Origin: Candidatus Enterococcus leclercqii
GTDB lineage: Bacteria; Bacillota; Bacilli; Lactobacillales; Enterococcaceae
DNA length: 64,000 nt
Reading direction: 5' to 3'
NCBI RefSeq assembly: GCF_009933135.1
Contig: NZ_MAEH01000006.1
Span: 50,904 to 114,903 of the forward strand
A program made the position numbers and the translations under genes. Shown here piece after piece: positions 9,260-18,023 of the stretch. Position 1 is the stretch's first letter. Every line of letters starts with the position of its first letter. The notes under the pieces were generated by a model. It was not told where the DNA came from, did no database searches, and was given only the letters and a program-made list of their open reading frames with translations.

Positions 9260-10549
9260 CTATTTTTCTACGCGGATGTCGAAGTAATCCATCACCAGTT
9301 CACAGAACATCATGTTGGCCCAAGAGAACCATTCCCGTGTGTAATTATCAGGATTGTCCACATCAAAACCTTCATGCATCAAATGTGTTCCGGCATCAGT
9401 AGCTACCAACTGGTTCAAGATGCGTTCTTTTTCTGCCTTGTCGTCGGTAGTCATGCCTTCCATCGCCATAGCAATCGGCCAAACATAGTTTTCCGGTGTG
9501 TGGGAAGAACCGATGCCTTTAGCGAATTCTCCTTCATAATAGAAAGGATTTTCTTTACTTAATAGCGTTTTACGAGTCCGCAGATAGCGTTCGTCATGGA
9601 TATCTCCGTAGCCCAAATAGGGAGCGGAAATCAAGTTTGGTACGTTGCTGTCGTCTTGAATCGTAGCATTGCCCATGCCGTCGACTTCGTAAGCATAAAT
9701 ATCTTCGCCCGCAGCATTTTTCGTGCGGCCGTGGGCTTGAATACCCGCTTCAATCTCAGTTTTCAGCTTGCCAGCTTGGGCAACGATTTCTTCATCAGAC
9801 AACACACCGCTGAAGATTTCTTCAATGTAGCCTAAAGCAACGACAGCAAACATATTGGAAGGAACCAAATAGCCATAGATACAGCGGTCATCAGAAGGAC
9901 GGAAGCCTGACCAAGTCATACCACAAGGAGCCACGGCTGCGCCACGTCCCTCATTGATCAAGGTATCTTCTTCCCGCCAAGTATCGCGAACAAAATTATA
10001 AGGTGATTGATTGTGATCTTGTTCCGTTTCAAAGACCTGCAGAATCTTTTTCACACCGTTGACGAAATCTTCATTGAATTGATCTGTGCGACCTGTATTT
10101 TTATAAAGCAGGTAAGCCAATTGAACCGGGTAGCATAAAGAGTCAATTTCGTATTTGCGTTCCCAGATCCAGCCGTTCATTTCTGTGTGGTCATCTTGAT
10201 GGCCGGCACCATTGTCTTCTTCGTTAAAGGCATTCGCGTATGGGTCGATGTTGATATAGAAGAACTGTTTTTTTACCAGACCGGAAATCATCGCCGCCAA
10301 GTCTTCGTCTTCTTTAGCAATCACCAGATACGGACGAACTTGTGCAGTGGAATCCCGCAACCACATTGCCGGAATATCACCGGTCAAAAGGAAAGTCGTG
10401 CCGTCTTCGTGCCGTTTAACAGTAGTCAACAGTGTATTCGCAAAGGCCGCGTTGAAGTTCACTGCCCAGTCAGCATGGTTTTCCCCACATTTTGCTGTAA
10501 TGTCATCCATGAATTTTTGAACTGATGTTGGTATGTCTTTATAAGCCAT
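9260..10549 (-). CDS. GH125 exo-alpha-1,6-mannosidase
   Basis: This 429-residue protein belongs to GH125, shown by TGDIPAMWLRDSTAQVRPY at 56-74 and later motifs such as GMTWSGFRPSDD, VPSNMF and GIGSSHTP. Family members are metal-independent inverting exo-mannosidases acting on non-reducing alpha-1,6-linked mannose, typical of N-glycan cores. No signal peptide is visible, so it acts in the cytoplasm. It is the first gene of the minus-strand operon and begins 157 bp from the divergent regulator. The promoter has TATAAT (10591-10596), a TGGACA -35 (10613-10618) overlapped by a cre-like site, and a TGATATATCA operator near the transcription start. Confidence 0.95.
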   Translation of the reverse strand: MAYKDIPTSVQKFMDDITAKCGENHADWAVNFNAAFANTLLTTVKRHEDGTTFLLTGDIPAMWLRDSTAQVRPYLVIAKEDEDLAAMISGLVKKQFFYINIDPYANAFNEEDNGAGHQDDHTEMNGWIWERKYEIDSLCYPVQLAYLLYKNTGRTDQFNEDFVNGVKKILQVFETEQDHNQSPYNFVRDTWREEDTLINEGRGAAVAPCGMTWSGFRPSDDRCIYGYLVPSNMFAVVALGYIEEIFSGVLSDEEIVAQAGKLKTEIEAGIQAHGRTKNAAGEDIYAYEVDGMGNATIQDDSNVPNLISAPYLGYGDIHDERYLRTRKTLLSKENPFYYEGEFAKGIGSSHTPENYVWPIAMAMEGMTTDDKAEKERILNQLVATDAGTHLMHEGFDVDNPDNYTREWFSWANMMFCELVMDYFDIRVEK

Positions 10550-10570
10550 TATTTTGCTCCTTCGCTAATT

Positions 10571-10686
10571 TGATATATCAATACAAGGTGATTATAACAG
10601 GTTCAGCGGGTTTGTCCACGCTTTCAAATGAATTTCTAATGATTTTTTTCTGGCGAACTATGCTATTATACAAATATGATATATCA
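10571..10686. promoter_or_regulatory. Paired TGATATATCA operators for the GntR/LacI-type regulator
   Basis: Perfect 10-bp palindromes TGATATATCA occur at 10571-10580 and 10677-10686, one near each divergent transcription start (GH125 on the minus strand, regulator on the plus strand). The spacing of about 106 bp would allow looping. Short AT-rich palindromes are typical of GntR winged helices. Binding by the adjacent regulator is inferred from position. Confidence 0.7.
10591..10626 (-). promoter_or_regulatory. GH125-GH38-ROK promoter with overlapping cre-like site
   Basis: On the minus strand TGGACA and TATAAT are separated by 16 bp. On the plus strand TGTCCACGCTTTCA (10613-10626) matches the cre consensus TGWNANCGNTNWCA at all but one fixed position and covers the -35, the expected geometry for CcpA repression. 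Confidence 0.65.
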
Positions 10687-10706
10687 TTTAAGAAAGGAGC
10701 CTGCCA

Positions 10707-11768
10707 GTGAGTTTGCCATTATATATGAAGATCTTAACTGATCTCAAACAACAGATCCTAAATGGTCAGCTGACCGCCGGGGCCAAACTCCCCACTGAAA
10801 AAGAACTTTCCGAAAGTTATAGTGTTTCTCGGATCACTTCAAAACGAGCCTTAACAGAATTGGAACAAGACGGACTGATTTATCGGGTGCGAGGCAAGGG
10901 CAGTTTTGTCAAAGCCGCGCACACTTCTGAGAACAGCACTTCGACAGCTGCTAACGACAAACCCAAACGAATTCTTTTCGTTTTACCCTTTGTCAACGAC
11001 TTGTCAGTAGGCAACTTTAATGAAGGCTTGGCACCGGTCATGGCGGAAAACCACACTGATGTGATGATGGTAGCCCTTGACTTTTTGGCCAACAAAACTG
11101 CCGCCGAAGTCATGGCGGAATTTGACGGCATGATTTATTACGTCAACGATATCGATCAATACCTTGATCTCTTATTGGAACTTTCCCTCAGTCAGTTTCC
11201 AGTGATTTTATTGGATAAAAAGCTCTATGATCTACCTTATCCTGCGGTCTTGTCCGACAACGTGGATGGCGGACGCCAAGCCACCAAAGCGCTGATTGCA
11301 GAAGGGCATCGCCACATTGCTTATCTGTTTTGGGATGTTCAGCACCCCCAATCCGTCCGGCAACGTTACTTGGGCTATATTCAGGAATTAAAAGAGGCTG
11401 GTCTGAGCTTCCACACATCAATGGACGACCAGACCGCCAATGCCAAAATGCTGACCCGCTACTTAGCCGCTCACCCGGAAATCACAGCATTGATCTGTGA
11501 AAACGACTTAGTGGCCATTGATGCGATGCGTCAGATTCGACAAGCTGGTAAAACCGTTCCAGATGATTACTCCATTATCGGATTTGACGACATTCAGGCA
11601 GCTGCATTGGTAGATCCGCCGCTGACCACTGTTGCCCAGAACTTCAAAGAGCTGGGAGCAACGGCGGGCCGTGCTTTGTTGGAACAACTGCAACAAAATG
11701 CGATTCCCACTGACGCATTGATTCCAGTCACCTTGGTAAAACGCCGTTCAACGCGCCAAATCCACTGA
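10707..11768 (+). CDS. Chimeric GntR-type HTH / LacI-type sensor transcriptional regulator
   Basis: Residues 1-70 form a GntR winged helix (PLYMKILTDLKQQILNGQL, GAKLPTEKELSESYSVSR, GLIYRVRGKGSFV). Residues about 85-350 form a periplasmic-binding-like sugar sensor as in LacI/PurR (NVDGGRQATKALIAEGH, IIGFDDIQAAALVDPPLTTVAQ). This is the AraR-like architecture. It is divergent from GH125 and upstream of GH92, so it probably represses the mannosidase genes and is released by a mannose-containing ligand. The GTG start at 10707 has GAAAGGAG at 10692-10699. Ligand identity is inferred from neighbours only. Confidence 0.9.
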   Translation: MSLPLYMKILTDLKQQILNGQLTAGAKLPTEKELSESYSVSRITSKRALTELEQDGLIYRVRGKGSFVKAAHTSENSTSTAANDKPKRILFVLPFVNDLSVGNFNEGLAPVMAENHTDVMMVALDFLANKTAAEVMAEFDGMIYYVNDIDQYLDLLLELSLSQFPVILLDKKLYDLPYPAVLSDNVDGGRQATKALIAEGHRHIAYLFWDVQHPQSVRQRYLGYIQELKEAGLSFHTSMDDQTANAKMLTRYLAAHPEITALICENDLVAIDAMRQIRQAGKTVPDDYSIIGFDDIQAAALVDPPLTTVAQNFKELGATAGRALLEQLQQNAIPTDALIPVTLVKRRSTRQIH

Positions 11769-12023
11769 CTCTACACGATAATTGTCAGATCTGCCCTCAC
11801 TGAAGTCTTTGGATAGATTTTTGTACTTTCTAAAGAAAAAACTGGTATATGACTTGCCACTGACTGATGTAAAACGGAAAAATACTCGACTTCCCCTTTT
11901 TTAAGAAACAGCTAACTAATTTGATCCTGACATAATGCAGCCGCTTTTTTGGCTGTTTGCAAAACTATATCTTAATCTATTACACTGCGCGATTTTAAAA
12001 GACGCACACAAAGGAGATTGACC

Positions 12024-14168
12024 ATGCATCCACAAATGATTGACACTCGTTTTGGTACCGCCAACCAACACAGCTTTTCTCACGGCAACTGTTTGCCTTA
12101 TACCGGAGTTCCCTTTGGTATGAACTACTTTGCACCTCAGACGACCGATCAAAAAGGCAGTTGGTGGTTTCATCCGGAAGACCGGACTTTCCAAGGTTAC
12201 CGGCTGACCCATCAACCAAGTCCTTGGATGGGCGATTACAGTCATCTGCTGCTGGCTCCAGTCAGCGGTCCATTAACAGAAATGAGCCTGTTTGCTGCCC
12301 AAAGCTCCTATCGTCCGGAAGAGGCAATCTTTGAACCTTCCCAACTGGCGGTTACGCAATTGCGCTACCAAGCTTTTTCCCGCTTGATTCCTACTATGTA
12401 TGGCGCAATACTGGACGTGGACTACCGGCAAAAAGACAACGGCCTTTTGCTGCAACTGCCAGGACGATTTGAACTCACCATCACCGATACACACCATGCA
12501 GAAGGCTGGCTAATCAACTTTTCCGGCTGTGAAGATCCCGATTTTAAAATGTATTTTGCGCTGGAATTCGATGCACCGCTGAGTAATGCCCTTGAAACCA
12601 TTACCGGTGAAGATGGCTTGATCCGCTTTGATTTCGCCGCAGCTGATCATTTGACTGCTAAACTGGGAACGTCATTTATTGACCTTACCTTTGCCCGTCG
12701 CAATCTGAAACAAGACGTCAATGGTACTCCAGAGGAACTGCTGACTGCCAGTCGCAAACAATGGCGCAACTACTTGGAACGAATCAAAATCACAACTCAC
12801 GATTCCAAGCATCGGGAAACTTTTTATCATAACTTTTATCGTTGCTTTTTGTTCCCACAAACCTTTTATGAACTAGATGACCAAGCAATGCCCGTCCACT
12901 ACGATACCCTCAGCCGCAGCGTTAAAGCCGGTGTCCTTTACACGAACAACGGCTTCTGGGATACTTTCCGAACGGTTTATCCACTGTACACCCTGATTGC
13001 TCAAGACAAACTCGGGGAAATGCTAGAAGGTTTTTTGAACAGTTATCGAGATGCCGGCTTTTTGCCAAAATGGTTGTCACCAGATGAACGAGGATTGATG
13101 CCTGGTACGCTGATTGATGGAGTTATCGCTGACGCCGCTGCCAAAGGTATTCGGCTAGATTTAATGCCCGAATTATTGGAAGCAATGAAAAAATCAGCGA
13201 CAATCCAAAGCGACAATCCCAATTATGGCCGCCAAGGAACCGCAGATTACCTGCACTATGGCTATGTACCATTGGATCATCACGAATCCGTAAACCACAC
13301 CTTGGATTACGCGTATAGCGATTATTGTATCAGCCGGGTGGCAGAAGTCATCGGCGACAGCGAGACCGCAGCCTTCTATCAAAAACAAGCGTTGAATTAC
13401 CACAATATTTTTGATCCAGAGACTGGTTTTATGCGGGCAAAAGACAAACAAGGCAACTTCCGCGAAGACTTCCTACCAACTCGTTGGGGGAAAGACTACG
13501 CAGAAGGCAGCGCTTGGCAAACCAGTTTCTCGGTCTTCCAAGATTTCCAAGGGTTGATCACTGCTCATGGCGGTAACGATCCTTTCGAAGCCAAACTGGT
13601 AGAGCTTTTCAATCAGGAACCGGCCTATGAAGTGATGGGCTACGGTTTTGAAATCCATGAAATGAGCGAAATGGCCGCCATCGAATTTGGTCAATTTGCC
13701 ATCTCCAATCAACCAAGCTTCCATTATCCATATCTAGCCAGCTACATCGGCAAACCACAAATGACACAGCCATTAATCAAACAAACCTTGCAAGAATGCT
13801 TCAATACTGGCTTTAACGGCTACCCGGGCGATGAAGACAACGGCACGATGGCTGCTTGGTACATCTTCAATAGCCTTGGTTTTTATCCGGTGACGTCAGG
13901 TGCCGGTGAGTACGTAATCGGTATGCCATTAGTAGAAACTGCCACAATTCATTTGGCAAACGGCCGACTTCTGACAATCGACGCCGGTCACAATCAGCCG
14001 CAACACCTGTTCCTACAAGACGTATTGCGCAACCACAGCGAACACAGTGAAATGTTCTTCACCCATGAGGATTTGCTGACTGGTGGCGAAATCCAATACC
14101 GTTTAGGTTTGGTACCGGCAGTGAAAACCTACAGTAAAGCAGATTATCCATTTTCGTTGAGTAAATAA
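12024..14168 (+). CDS. GH92 alpha-mannosidase
   Basis: This 714-residue calcium-dependent exo-alpha-mannosidase shows GH92 motifs including LPYTGVPFGMNYF, HQPSPWMGDY, NGFWDTFRTVYPL and the hallmark GYPGDEDNGTMAAWYIFNSLGFYPV-like block near 595-615. No signal peptide is present. Family enzymes often remove alpha-1,2-linked mannose from high-mannose glycans. The ATG at 12024 is preferred over a TTG at 12018 because AAGGAG lies seven bases before it. It follows the regulator by 255 bp and ends in a strong terminator, so it may have its own promoter. Together with GH38 and GH125 it completes an intracellular set for alpha-1,2, -1,3 and -1,6 mannose. No importer is encoded nearby. Confidence 0.95.
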   Translation: MHPQMIDTRFGTANQHSFSHGNCLPYTGVPFGMNYFAPQTTDQKGSWWFHPEDRTFQGYRLTHQPSPWMGDYSHLLLAPVSGPLTEMSLFAAQSSYRPEEAIFEPSQLAVTQLRYQAFSRLIPTMYGAILDVDYRQKDNGLLLQLPGRFELTITDTHHAEGWLINFSGCEDPDFKMYFALEFDAPLSNALETITGEDGLIRFDFAAADHLTAKLGTSFIDLTFARRNLKQDVNGTPEELLTASRKQWRNYLERIKITTHDSKHRETFYHNFYRCFLFPQTFYELDDQAMPVHYDTLSRSVKAGVLYTNNGFWDTFRTVYPLYTLIAQDKLGEMLEGFLNSYRDAGFLPKWLSPDERGLMPGTLIDGVIADAAAKGIRLDLMPELLEAMKKSATIQSDNPNYGRQGTADYLHYGYVPLDHHESVNHTLDYAYSDYCISRVAEVIGDSETAAFYQKQALNYHNIFDPETGFMRAKDKQGNFREDFLPTRWGKDYAEGSAWQTSFSVFQDFQGLITAHGGNDPFEAKLVELFNQEPAYEVMGYGFEIHEMSEMAAIEFGQFAISNQPSFHYPYLASYIGKPQMTQPLIKQTLQECFNTGFNGYPGDEDNGTMAAWYIFNSLGFYPVTSGAGEYVIGMPLVETATIHLANGRLLTIDAGHNQPQHLFLQDVLRNHSEHSEMFFTHEDLLTGGEIQYRLGLVPAVKTYSKADYPFSLSK

Positions 14169-14217
14169 TAGTTGCCCTTCAATTGGCTGTTAGACATGCT
14201 TTGTAGAGATAAAATAA

Positions 14218-14261
14218 AAAAAGATCAGCAGCAATGTGTTATCTGCCGCTGATCTTTTTTT
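14218..14261 (+). terminator. Terminator of GH92
   Basis: An A-rich start, a GATCAGC/GCTGATC stem and a run of seven T residues follow the GH92 stop codon by about 50 bp. Confidence 0.85.
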
Positions 14262-14298
14262 ATTCCGCAAGAATATCGCTGGAAATCCCCACAAAAAA

Positions 14299-14340
14299 AC
14301 AAGCCAGTCGCAACGATAGTGATCGTTACAGCTGGCTTGT
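14299..14340 (-). terminator. Terminator of the small ribbon-helix-helix gene
   Basis: Two nested stems (ACAAGCCAG/CTGGCTTGT and AACGAT/ATCGTT) are followed on the minus strand by seven T residues. The outer arm abuts the stop codon of the minus-strand gene. Confidence 0.85.
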
Positions 14341-14519
14341 CAGTTGTCTTTTGTTCCTTTTTTACGTTTTTTTACCGCTTCGGTCAACAGATACTCAATC
14401 TGGCCGTTGATACTACGAAACTCATCTTCCGCCCACCCGGCCAATTCTTCATATAACTCGCCGGAAAGTCGAAGGGGCAGCTGTTTTTTCGGTTTTTTTG
14501 GTTTTTCTGTCATAGTCAT
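14340..14519 (-). CDS. Small Arc-like ribbon-helix-helix DNA-binding protein
   Basis: This is a protein of about 59 residues. A lysine/proline-rich N-terminus leads into [22 protein letters not shown], then a helix with [14 protein letters not shown] and a basic tail. This is the beta-strand/helix/helix pattern of Arc/MetJ-type proteins, which bind DNA as dimers. The ATG at 14519 (or the one two codons later at 14513) follows AGAGGGG; a GTG at 14555 has no comparable site. It lies 207 bp downstream of the SPFH gene in the same direction, so co-transcription is possible but not certain. It is a candidate to bind the tandem palindromes in front of the SPFH gene. Confidence 0.7.
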   Translation of the reverse strand: MTMTEKPKKPKKQLPLRLSGELYEELAGWAEDEFRSINGQIEYLLTEAVKKRKKGTKDN

Positions 14520-14726
14520 CTGCCCCTCTTTCCGACTCATTTTCACAGCTCTCACGTCTCTTTTAGAAGGCTGACAACAGCCAATGCCTTCGTTACAGCA
14601 CTATCAATATTACAAATACTTCACAAGATGCTGTGTTCTGCTTACTGGCTTCCGACAATAAATGCTCGCAAATGGGTTTCAGTGGTACATTCAGAAGCCC
14701 TCGAGTTTTTCAGTCATCTCTTCATT

Positions 14727-15755
14727 TTAATACAAGGAGCCGCTGTTGACCACTGGTTGTGCATCCCGATTGCCACACAGAACCACCATCAGATTGCTGA
14801 CCATGGCAGCTTTGCGCTCTTCATCCAGATCGACAACGCTGTGCTCGTTCAGTTTTTCGATGGCCATTTCTACCATTCCGACCGCACCTTCTACAATCAG
14901 CTGGCGCGCATCCACGATAGCAGAAGCCTGTTGCCGTTGCAACATTGCTGCTGCGATTTCTGGCGCATAAGCCAGATGGGTGATCTTGGCTTCGATGATT
15001 TCGATACCGGCGACATTCACCTTACTTTGGATTTCTTCGGCCAGTTTTCGGCTGACTTCCAGACTGGAACCCCGCAGACTTTTTTCGTTGGCATCCTCAT
15101 CGTCGGTGGCATCATATGGATACAGCCGCACGATATTTCGTAGTGCTGAATCCGATTGAATGGACAGGTAATCCATGTAATTGTCGACATCGAACATGGC
15201 TTTAGCTGTATCCTTCACTCGCCAGATAACGACAATTCCAATAATGATCGGGTTACCCAATTTATCATTAATTTTTTGTTTGTTGTTGCTCAGAGCCATG
15301 GTTTTCAATGAGAGACGCTTTTTAGCCAGTCCGGCAGCTGCTGTTTTAGCCACGCCCGCTAGACTTTCAGAGTCTTCTGTTGCCGGTACGTCACTGTTTC
15401 CTGATTTAGGGACGGCCACTGCCATCATGAAAGGATTGACGAAATAAAAGCCAGCGCCTTTCAACGTACCGACATATTTCCCAAATAGGGTCATCACCAG
15501 CGCTTCATTCGGATGAACGATTTTCAATCCGGCAAACAGTAACCATACAGGCAATGCCCAATAAAAAATCGCAATACCCATCAAGATACCACCAAAGGCC
15601 CCGCCTGTATCTTCAAGTGAAATAATCCCCCAGACAAATAGCACGATAGACGCGAGGATTCCCAAGAGATTTAAGATTAGAATCGGCATGCCTTTCTTGG
15701 CTTTCAAAATAACTTCTTGGGTCGCTTCTTTTACTACCACTTTTTCATTTTCCAT
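14727..15755 (-). CDS. SPFH/Band 7 (stomatin-like) membrane protein
   Basis: This 342-residue protein has two hydrophobic segments near 22-45 and 52-76, then an SPFH domain beginning at HPNEALVMTLFGKYVGTLKGAGFYFVNPF, with PIIIGIVVIWRVKDTAKAMFDVDNY and EIQSKVNVAGIEIIEAKITHLAYAPEIAAAMLQRQQASA typical of prohibitin/stomatin relatives. Such proteins oligomerise on membranes and organise microdomains or protect against membrane stress. The ATG has GGAGGG seven bases upstream. The function of this subgroup is not established. The promoter is followed by two TGATATCA palindromes that suggest dedicated control. Confidence 0.85.
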   Translation of the reverse strand: MENEKVVVKEATQEVILKAKKGMPILILNLLGILASIVLFVWGIISLEDTGGAFGGILMGIAIFYWALPVWLLFAGLKIVHPNEALVMTLFGKYVGTLKGAGFYFVNPFMMAVAVPKSGNSDVPATEDSESLAGVAKTAAAGLAKKRLSLKTMALSNNKQKINDKLGNPIIIGIVVIWRVKDTAKAMFDVDNYMDYLSIQSDSALRNIVRLYPYDATDDEDANEKSLRGSSLEVSRKLAEEIQSKVNVAGIEIIEAKITHLAYAPEIAAAMLQRQQASAIVDARQLIVEGAVGMVEMAIEKLNEHSVVDLDEERKAAMVSNLMVVLCGNRDAQPVVNSGSLY

Positions 15756-15774
15756 TTTTCAGCCCTCCATCATT

Positions 15775-15838
15775 TGATATCATTTTGATATCATATAGAA
15801 TACAAGTTCATCTTACGCCCACAGAAGCACGCCGTCAA
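15775..15838 (-). promoter_or_regulatory. SPFH promoter and tandem TGATATCA palindromes
   Basis: On the minus strand TTGACG (15833-15838) and TAAGAT (15810-15815) are 17 bp apart. Downstream of the predicted start two identical palindromes TGATATCA occupy 15786-15793 and 15775-15782, exactly 11 bp apart, putting them on the same helix face. The tandem arrangement suits a cooperative ribbon-helix-helix repressor, and such a protein is encoded just downstream. Confidence 0.65.
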
Positions 15839-15885
15839 GTAAATTCAAGTCAGAGAGTCGCGCTTTCTTTTTGCTAAACAAAAAA

Positions 15886-15918
15886 CTACCGACTTGCAGG
15901 ATTCAGCAAAGTCGGTAG
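15886..15918 (-). terminator. Terminator of the SagA-like gene
   Basis: A perfect 10-bp stem CTACCGACTT/AAGTCGGTAG is followed on the minus strand by TTTTTTGTTT, about 55 bp after the stop codon. Confidence 0.85.
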
Positions 15919-15972
15919 GATAAGATTTATTATTTTTCTGAACTAAGAGTGAACATCAGCTATTTCTTACCA

Positions 15973-16983
15973 TTAGTTCTTATGAATAAACTGCAAACCT
16001 GCTGCGCTTAACGTCTGATAATTAGGACCCGCGGGCGAAGCAAAGCCCATTCCGCCTTGTGAAAAGGTAAATGTGCCATCACTGTTGACGGATTCCACAT
16101 AGCCCACATGACCATACTGCGCGCTTGCGCCTTGCTGTCCGGCGGCGAATACGACGACGGCACCGGCTTCTGGCGAGCTATCCACACGGTAGCCATCGGC
16201 AGCAGCTGAGTAACCCCAGTCAGCCCCATTGCCCCAATAAGTGCCTACCCAAGGCGCCACCGTTTTAACATACCACGTACATTGTCCCCAAGAATAAGCA
16301 TTCCCTGAGTCTGAGTGATCGATTCCTCGTGGTTGATTTGCAGCAGCTTCAGCGGCCGCCTTTAAAGCAGCGGCTTCTTCTTGCTTCGCTTTTTCGGCAG
16401 CAGCTTTTTCCTCTTGCTGCTTTTGCGCTTCTAATTTTTTCAATTCCTCTTGTTTAGTGGTGAGTTTCTTTTGGTCGGCTGTTGTCTTTTCAATCAGGTC
16501 TTCTTGTTTTTCAGTCAGCTCTTTGAAGCTCTTTTCGGCGCGATTGCTGGCAGTACGGCTAGCGGCTTCATTCGTTCGTTTTTCTGCCAGCTGTACATTC
16601 AGTTCTTGTACAGTTTCTTCCAGCTCTTTTTTGCGGGCAGTTGTTAACGCATAGTCGGCTGAATTGACGTTGGCAGTTTGATAGACCGCATTGGCTGTAT
16701 TTAACAGCTTTTGGGCCTCCGCCAATTCCTTCGCTGCCTGTTTTGTAGCTTCAGAGGCTGCTTGTGAGCGCTGCTTCGTTGTTGAAACATTGGCTGCTTG
16801 TTGTTCTATGCGCTTTGACAAGTCCTCTGTCTGATTTTTATTATCTTTTAAAACTGCTTCAGTCTTTGTGATAGTGTTCTTAGTATCGGCGATTTTATTT
16901 GTCGTTTCAGAGGCAAATACTGGTGTCGTCATCAAAGCTGCGGCTGTTGCCAGTGTCATGAATACTGTCTTCTTAAATTTCAA
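15973..16983 (-). CDS. Secreted SagA/PcsB-like peptidoglycan hydrolase with CHAP domain
   Basis: From a TTG start at 16983 the product is about 336 residues and begins MKFKKTVFMTLATAAALMTT with a normal signal peptide ending at PVFA. A long alanine/glutamine/lysine-rich coiled coil runs to about residue 220. The C-terminal CHAP amidase/endopeptidase domain has SWGQCTWYVK (catalytic Cys) and QYGHVGYVE (catalytic His). The architecture matches enterococcal SagA-like and streptococcal PcsB-like proteins, although enterococcal SagA itself ends in NlpC/P60. An upstream GTG at 17028 would add a non-signal extension and has no ribosome site, whereas GGGGA precedes the TTG. A one-mismatch WalR-like box lies upstream. 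Confidence 0.85.
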   Translation of the reverse strand: MKFKKTVFMTLATAAALMTTPVFASETTNKIADTKNTITKTEAVLKDNKNQTEDLSKRIEQQAANVSTTKQRSQAASEATKQAAKELAEAQKLLNTANAVYQTANVNSADYALTTARKKELEETVQELNVQLAEKRTNEAASRTASNRAEKSFKELTEKQEDLIEKTTADQKKLTTKQEELKKLEAQKQQEEKAAAEKAKQEEAAALKAAAEAAANQPRGIDHSDSGNAYSWGQCTWYVKTVAPWVGTYWGNGADWGYSAAADGYRVDSSPEAGAVVVFAAGQQGASAQYGHVGYVESVNSDGTFTFSQGGMGFASPAGPNYQTLSAAGLQFIHKN

Positions 16984-17106
16984 AAAATGTCCCCGTTTCC
17001 TATTTTTTTCGTAGGAACAATTTAGCACGGGAAATCATGAAGCGGATGACGAGAGCCTTACAGTTACATATCAAATTTCGCCAAAAGCGGTTTTCAAACG
17101 ACAAAA

Positions 17107-17123
17107 GTTACAGTGATTTTGCA
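17107..17123. promoter_or_regulatory. WalR-like box upstream of the SagA-like gene
   Basis: GTTACA-N5-TTTGCA is the reverse complement of TGTWAH-N5-TGTWAH with one mismatch in the fixed positions. It lies 124 bp upstream of the TTG start. PcsB-like and autolysin genes are common WalRK targets in Firmicutes. Confidence 0.35.
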
Positions 17124-17279
17124 AAAATACGGGAATGTTGCAAAAGCTAAAATTTTTTCTAAAGAGTGTTTAAGAATTTCTTTGTTGAAAATGGCAGCTC
17201 CTACAAAATAAGATCGGCAACTTGGAGAAAAAAGTCGCTGATCTTATTTAGCTATTTTTTGTGTAGCCAACACACGTAT

Positions 17280-18023
17280 TTATTTTATCCACAAAAAGTG
17301 TCGGAACATGGCAATCTTTTTAAAAATCGCATCTGTTTGACACTCACTTTCCAGTCGAAACATGTTTTCCTGCCAGTCTTCCGTGAATTTGATTTCCGAA
17401 TTTTGGGAGAGTCCATAAAACATCCGAATCCCATAATCGCCAGTAACCGCAGTATCTTTTTCATCCAGCCAGTCCAGCAGCCACTCGTTGGTATAGTCTA
17501 TGACTTTTCCGAAATTCACAGACTGACCGGCTTTTCCTTGCAGCTCAGCCAAAGCTTGGGCCGGATCATCCCGCAACACCGCGTTAACCATAATACGGCC
17601 ACGGGGGTTGTGCTTCACAAGCGAAAAACGGCCGCCAGGAACTAACAAGCTCCACAAAAAGTCCAATATTTCGTTGCGATCCTCCACATACTCCAACACG
17701 TTATGGAGTAAGATCAGATCATATTGTTCATGCTGCAGCGGAATTTTCACCTCAGCAAAATCACCGCTGAGAAATCGGTAGTTAGCCGTTTGATAGCGAT
17801 GAGCGGCGATTTCACGGTTGGGTTCATAAGCGGTCACTTGATGTCCAGCTGCTGCTAGATACGCAGCCGTTTTACAAAAACCGGCACCAAAGTCTAGTAC
17901 CTTCAGCGGTTCTACTGCGCCGAGGTCGGCTTGATCCAACTGTTGCCACAATAGCCGGTAAAATAATTTTCCCCAGGGCATTTCATCGACTTCTTTAAAA
18001 TAAGCTTCTACATTGACGGTCAT
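17280..18023 (-). CDS. SAM-dependent methyltransferase, CmoM/SmtA-like
   Basis: This 247-residue class I methyltransferase has motif I VLDFGAGFCKTAAYLA at about 42-57, an acidic AYEPN for the SAM ribose, and YDLILLHNVLEYVEDRNE followed by LWSLLVPGGRFSLVKHNPRG. That block closely parallels CmoM (SmtA), which methylates cmo5U34 in tRNA, and the later GIRMFYGL segment also fits. Whether the substrate is the same in this organism is inference. It overlaps the rsuA stop by four bases, so the two are translationally coupled; both partners acting on RNA supports a tRNA role. Confidence 0.75.
   Translation of the reverse strand: MTVNVEAYFKEVDEMPWGKLFYRLLWQQLDQADLGAVEPLKVLDFGAGFCKTAAYLAAAGHQVTAYEPNREIAAHRYQTANYRFLSGDFAEVKIPLQHEQYDLILLHNVLEYVEDRNEILDFLWSLLVPGGRFSLVKHNPRGRIMVNAVLRDDPAQALAELQGKAGQSVNFGKVIDYTNEWLLDWLDEKDTAVTGDYGIRMFYGLSQNSEIKFTEDWQENMFRLESECQTDAIFKKIAMFRHFLWIK

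Noticed and set aside
15775..15793. TGATATCA repeats as further sites of the mannosidase regulator
   Set aside because: The mannosidase palindrome is TGATATATCA, two bases longer, so half-site spacing differs; a separate regulator is more likely.
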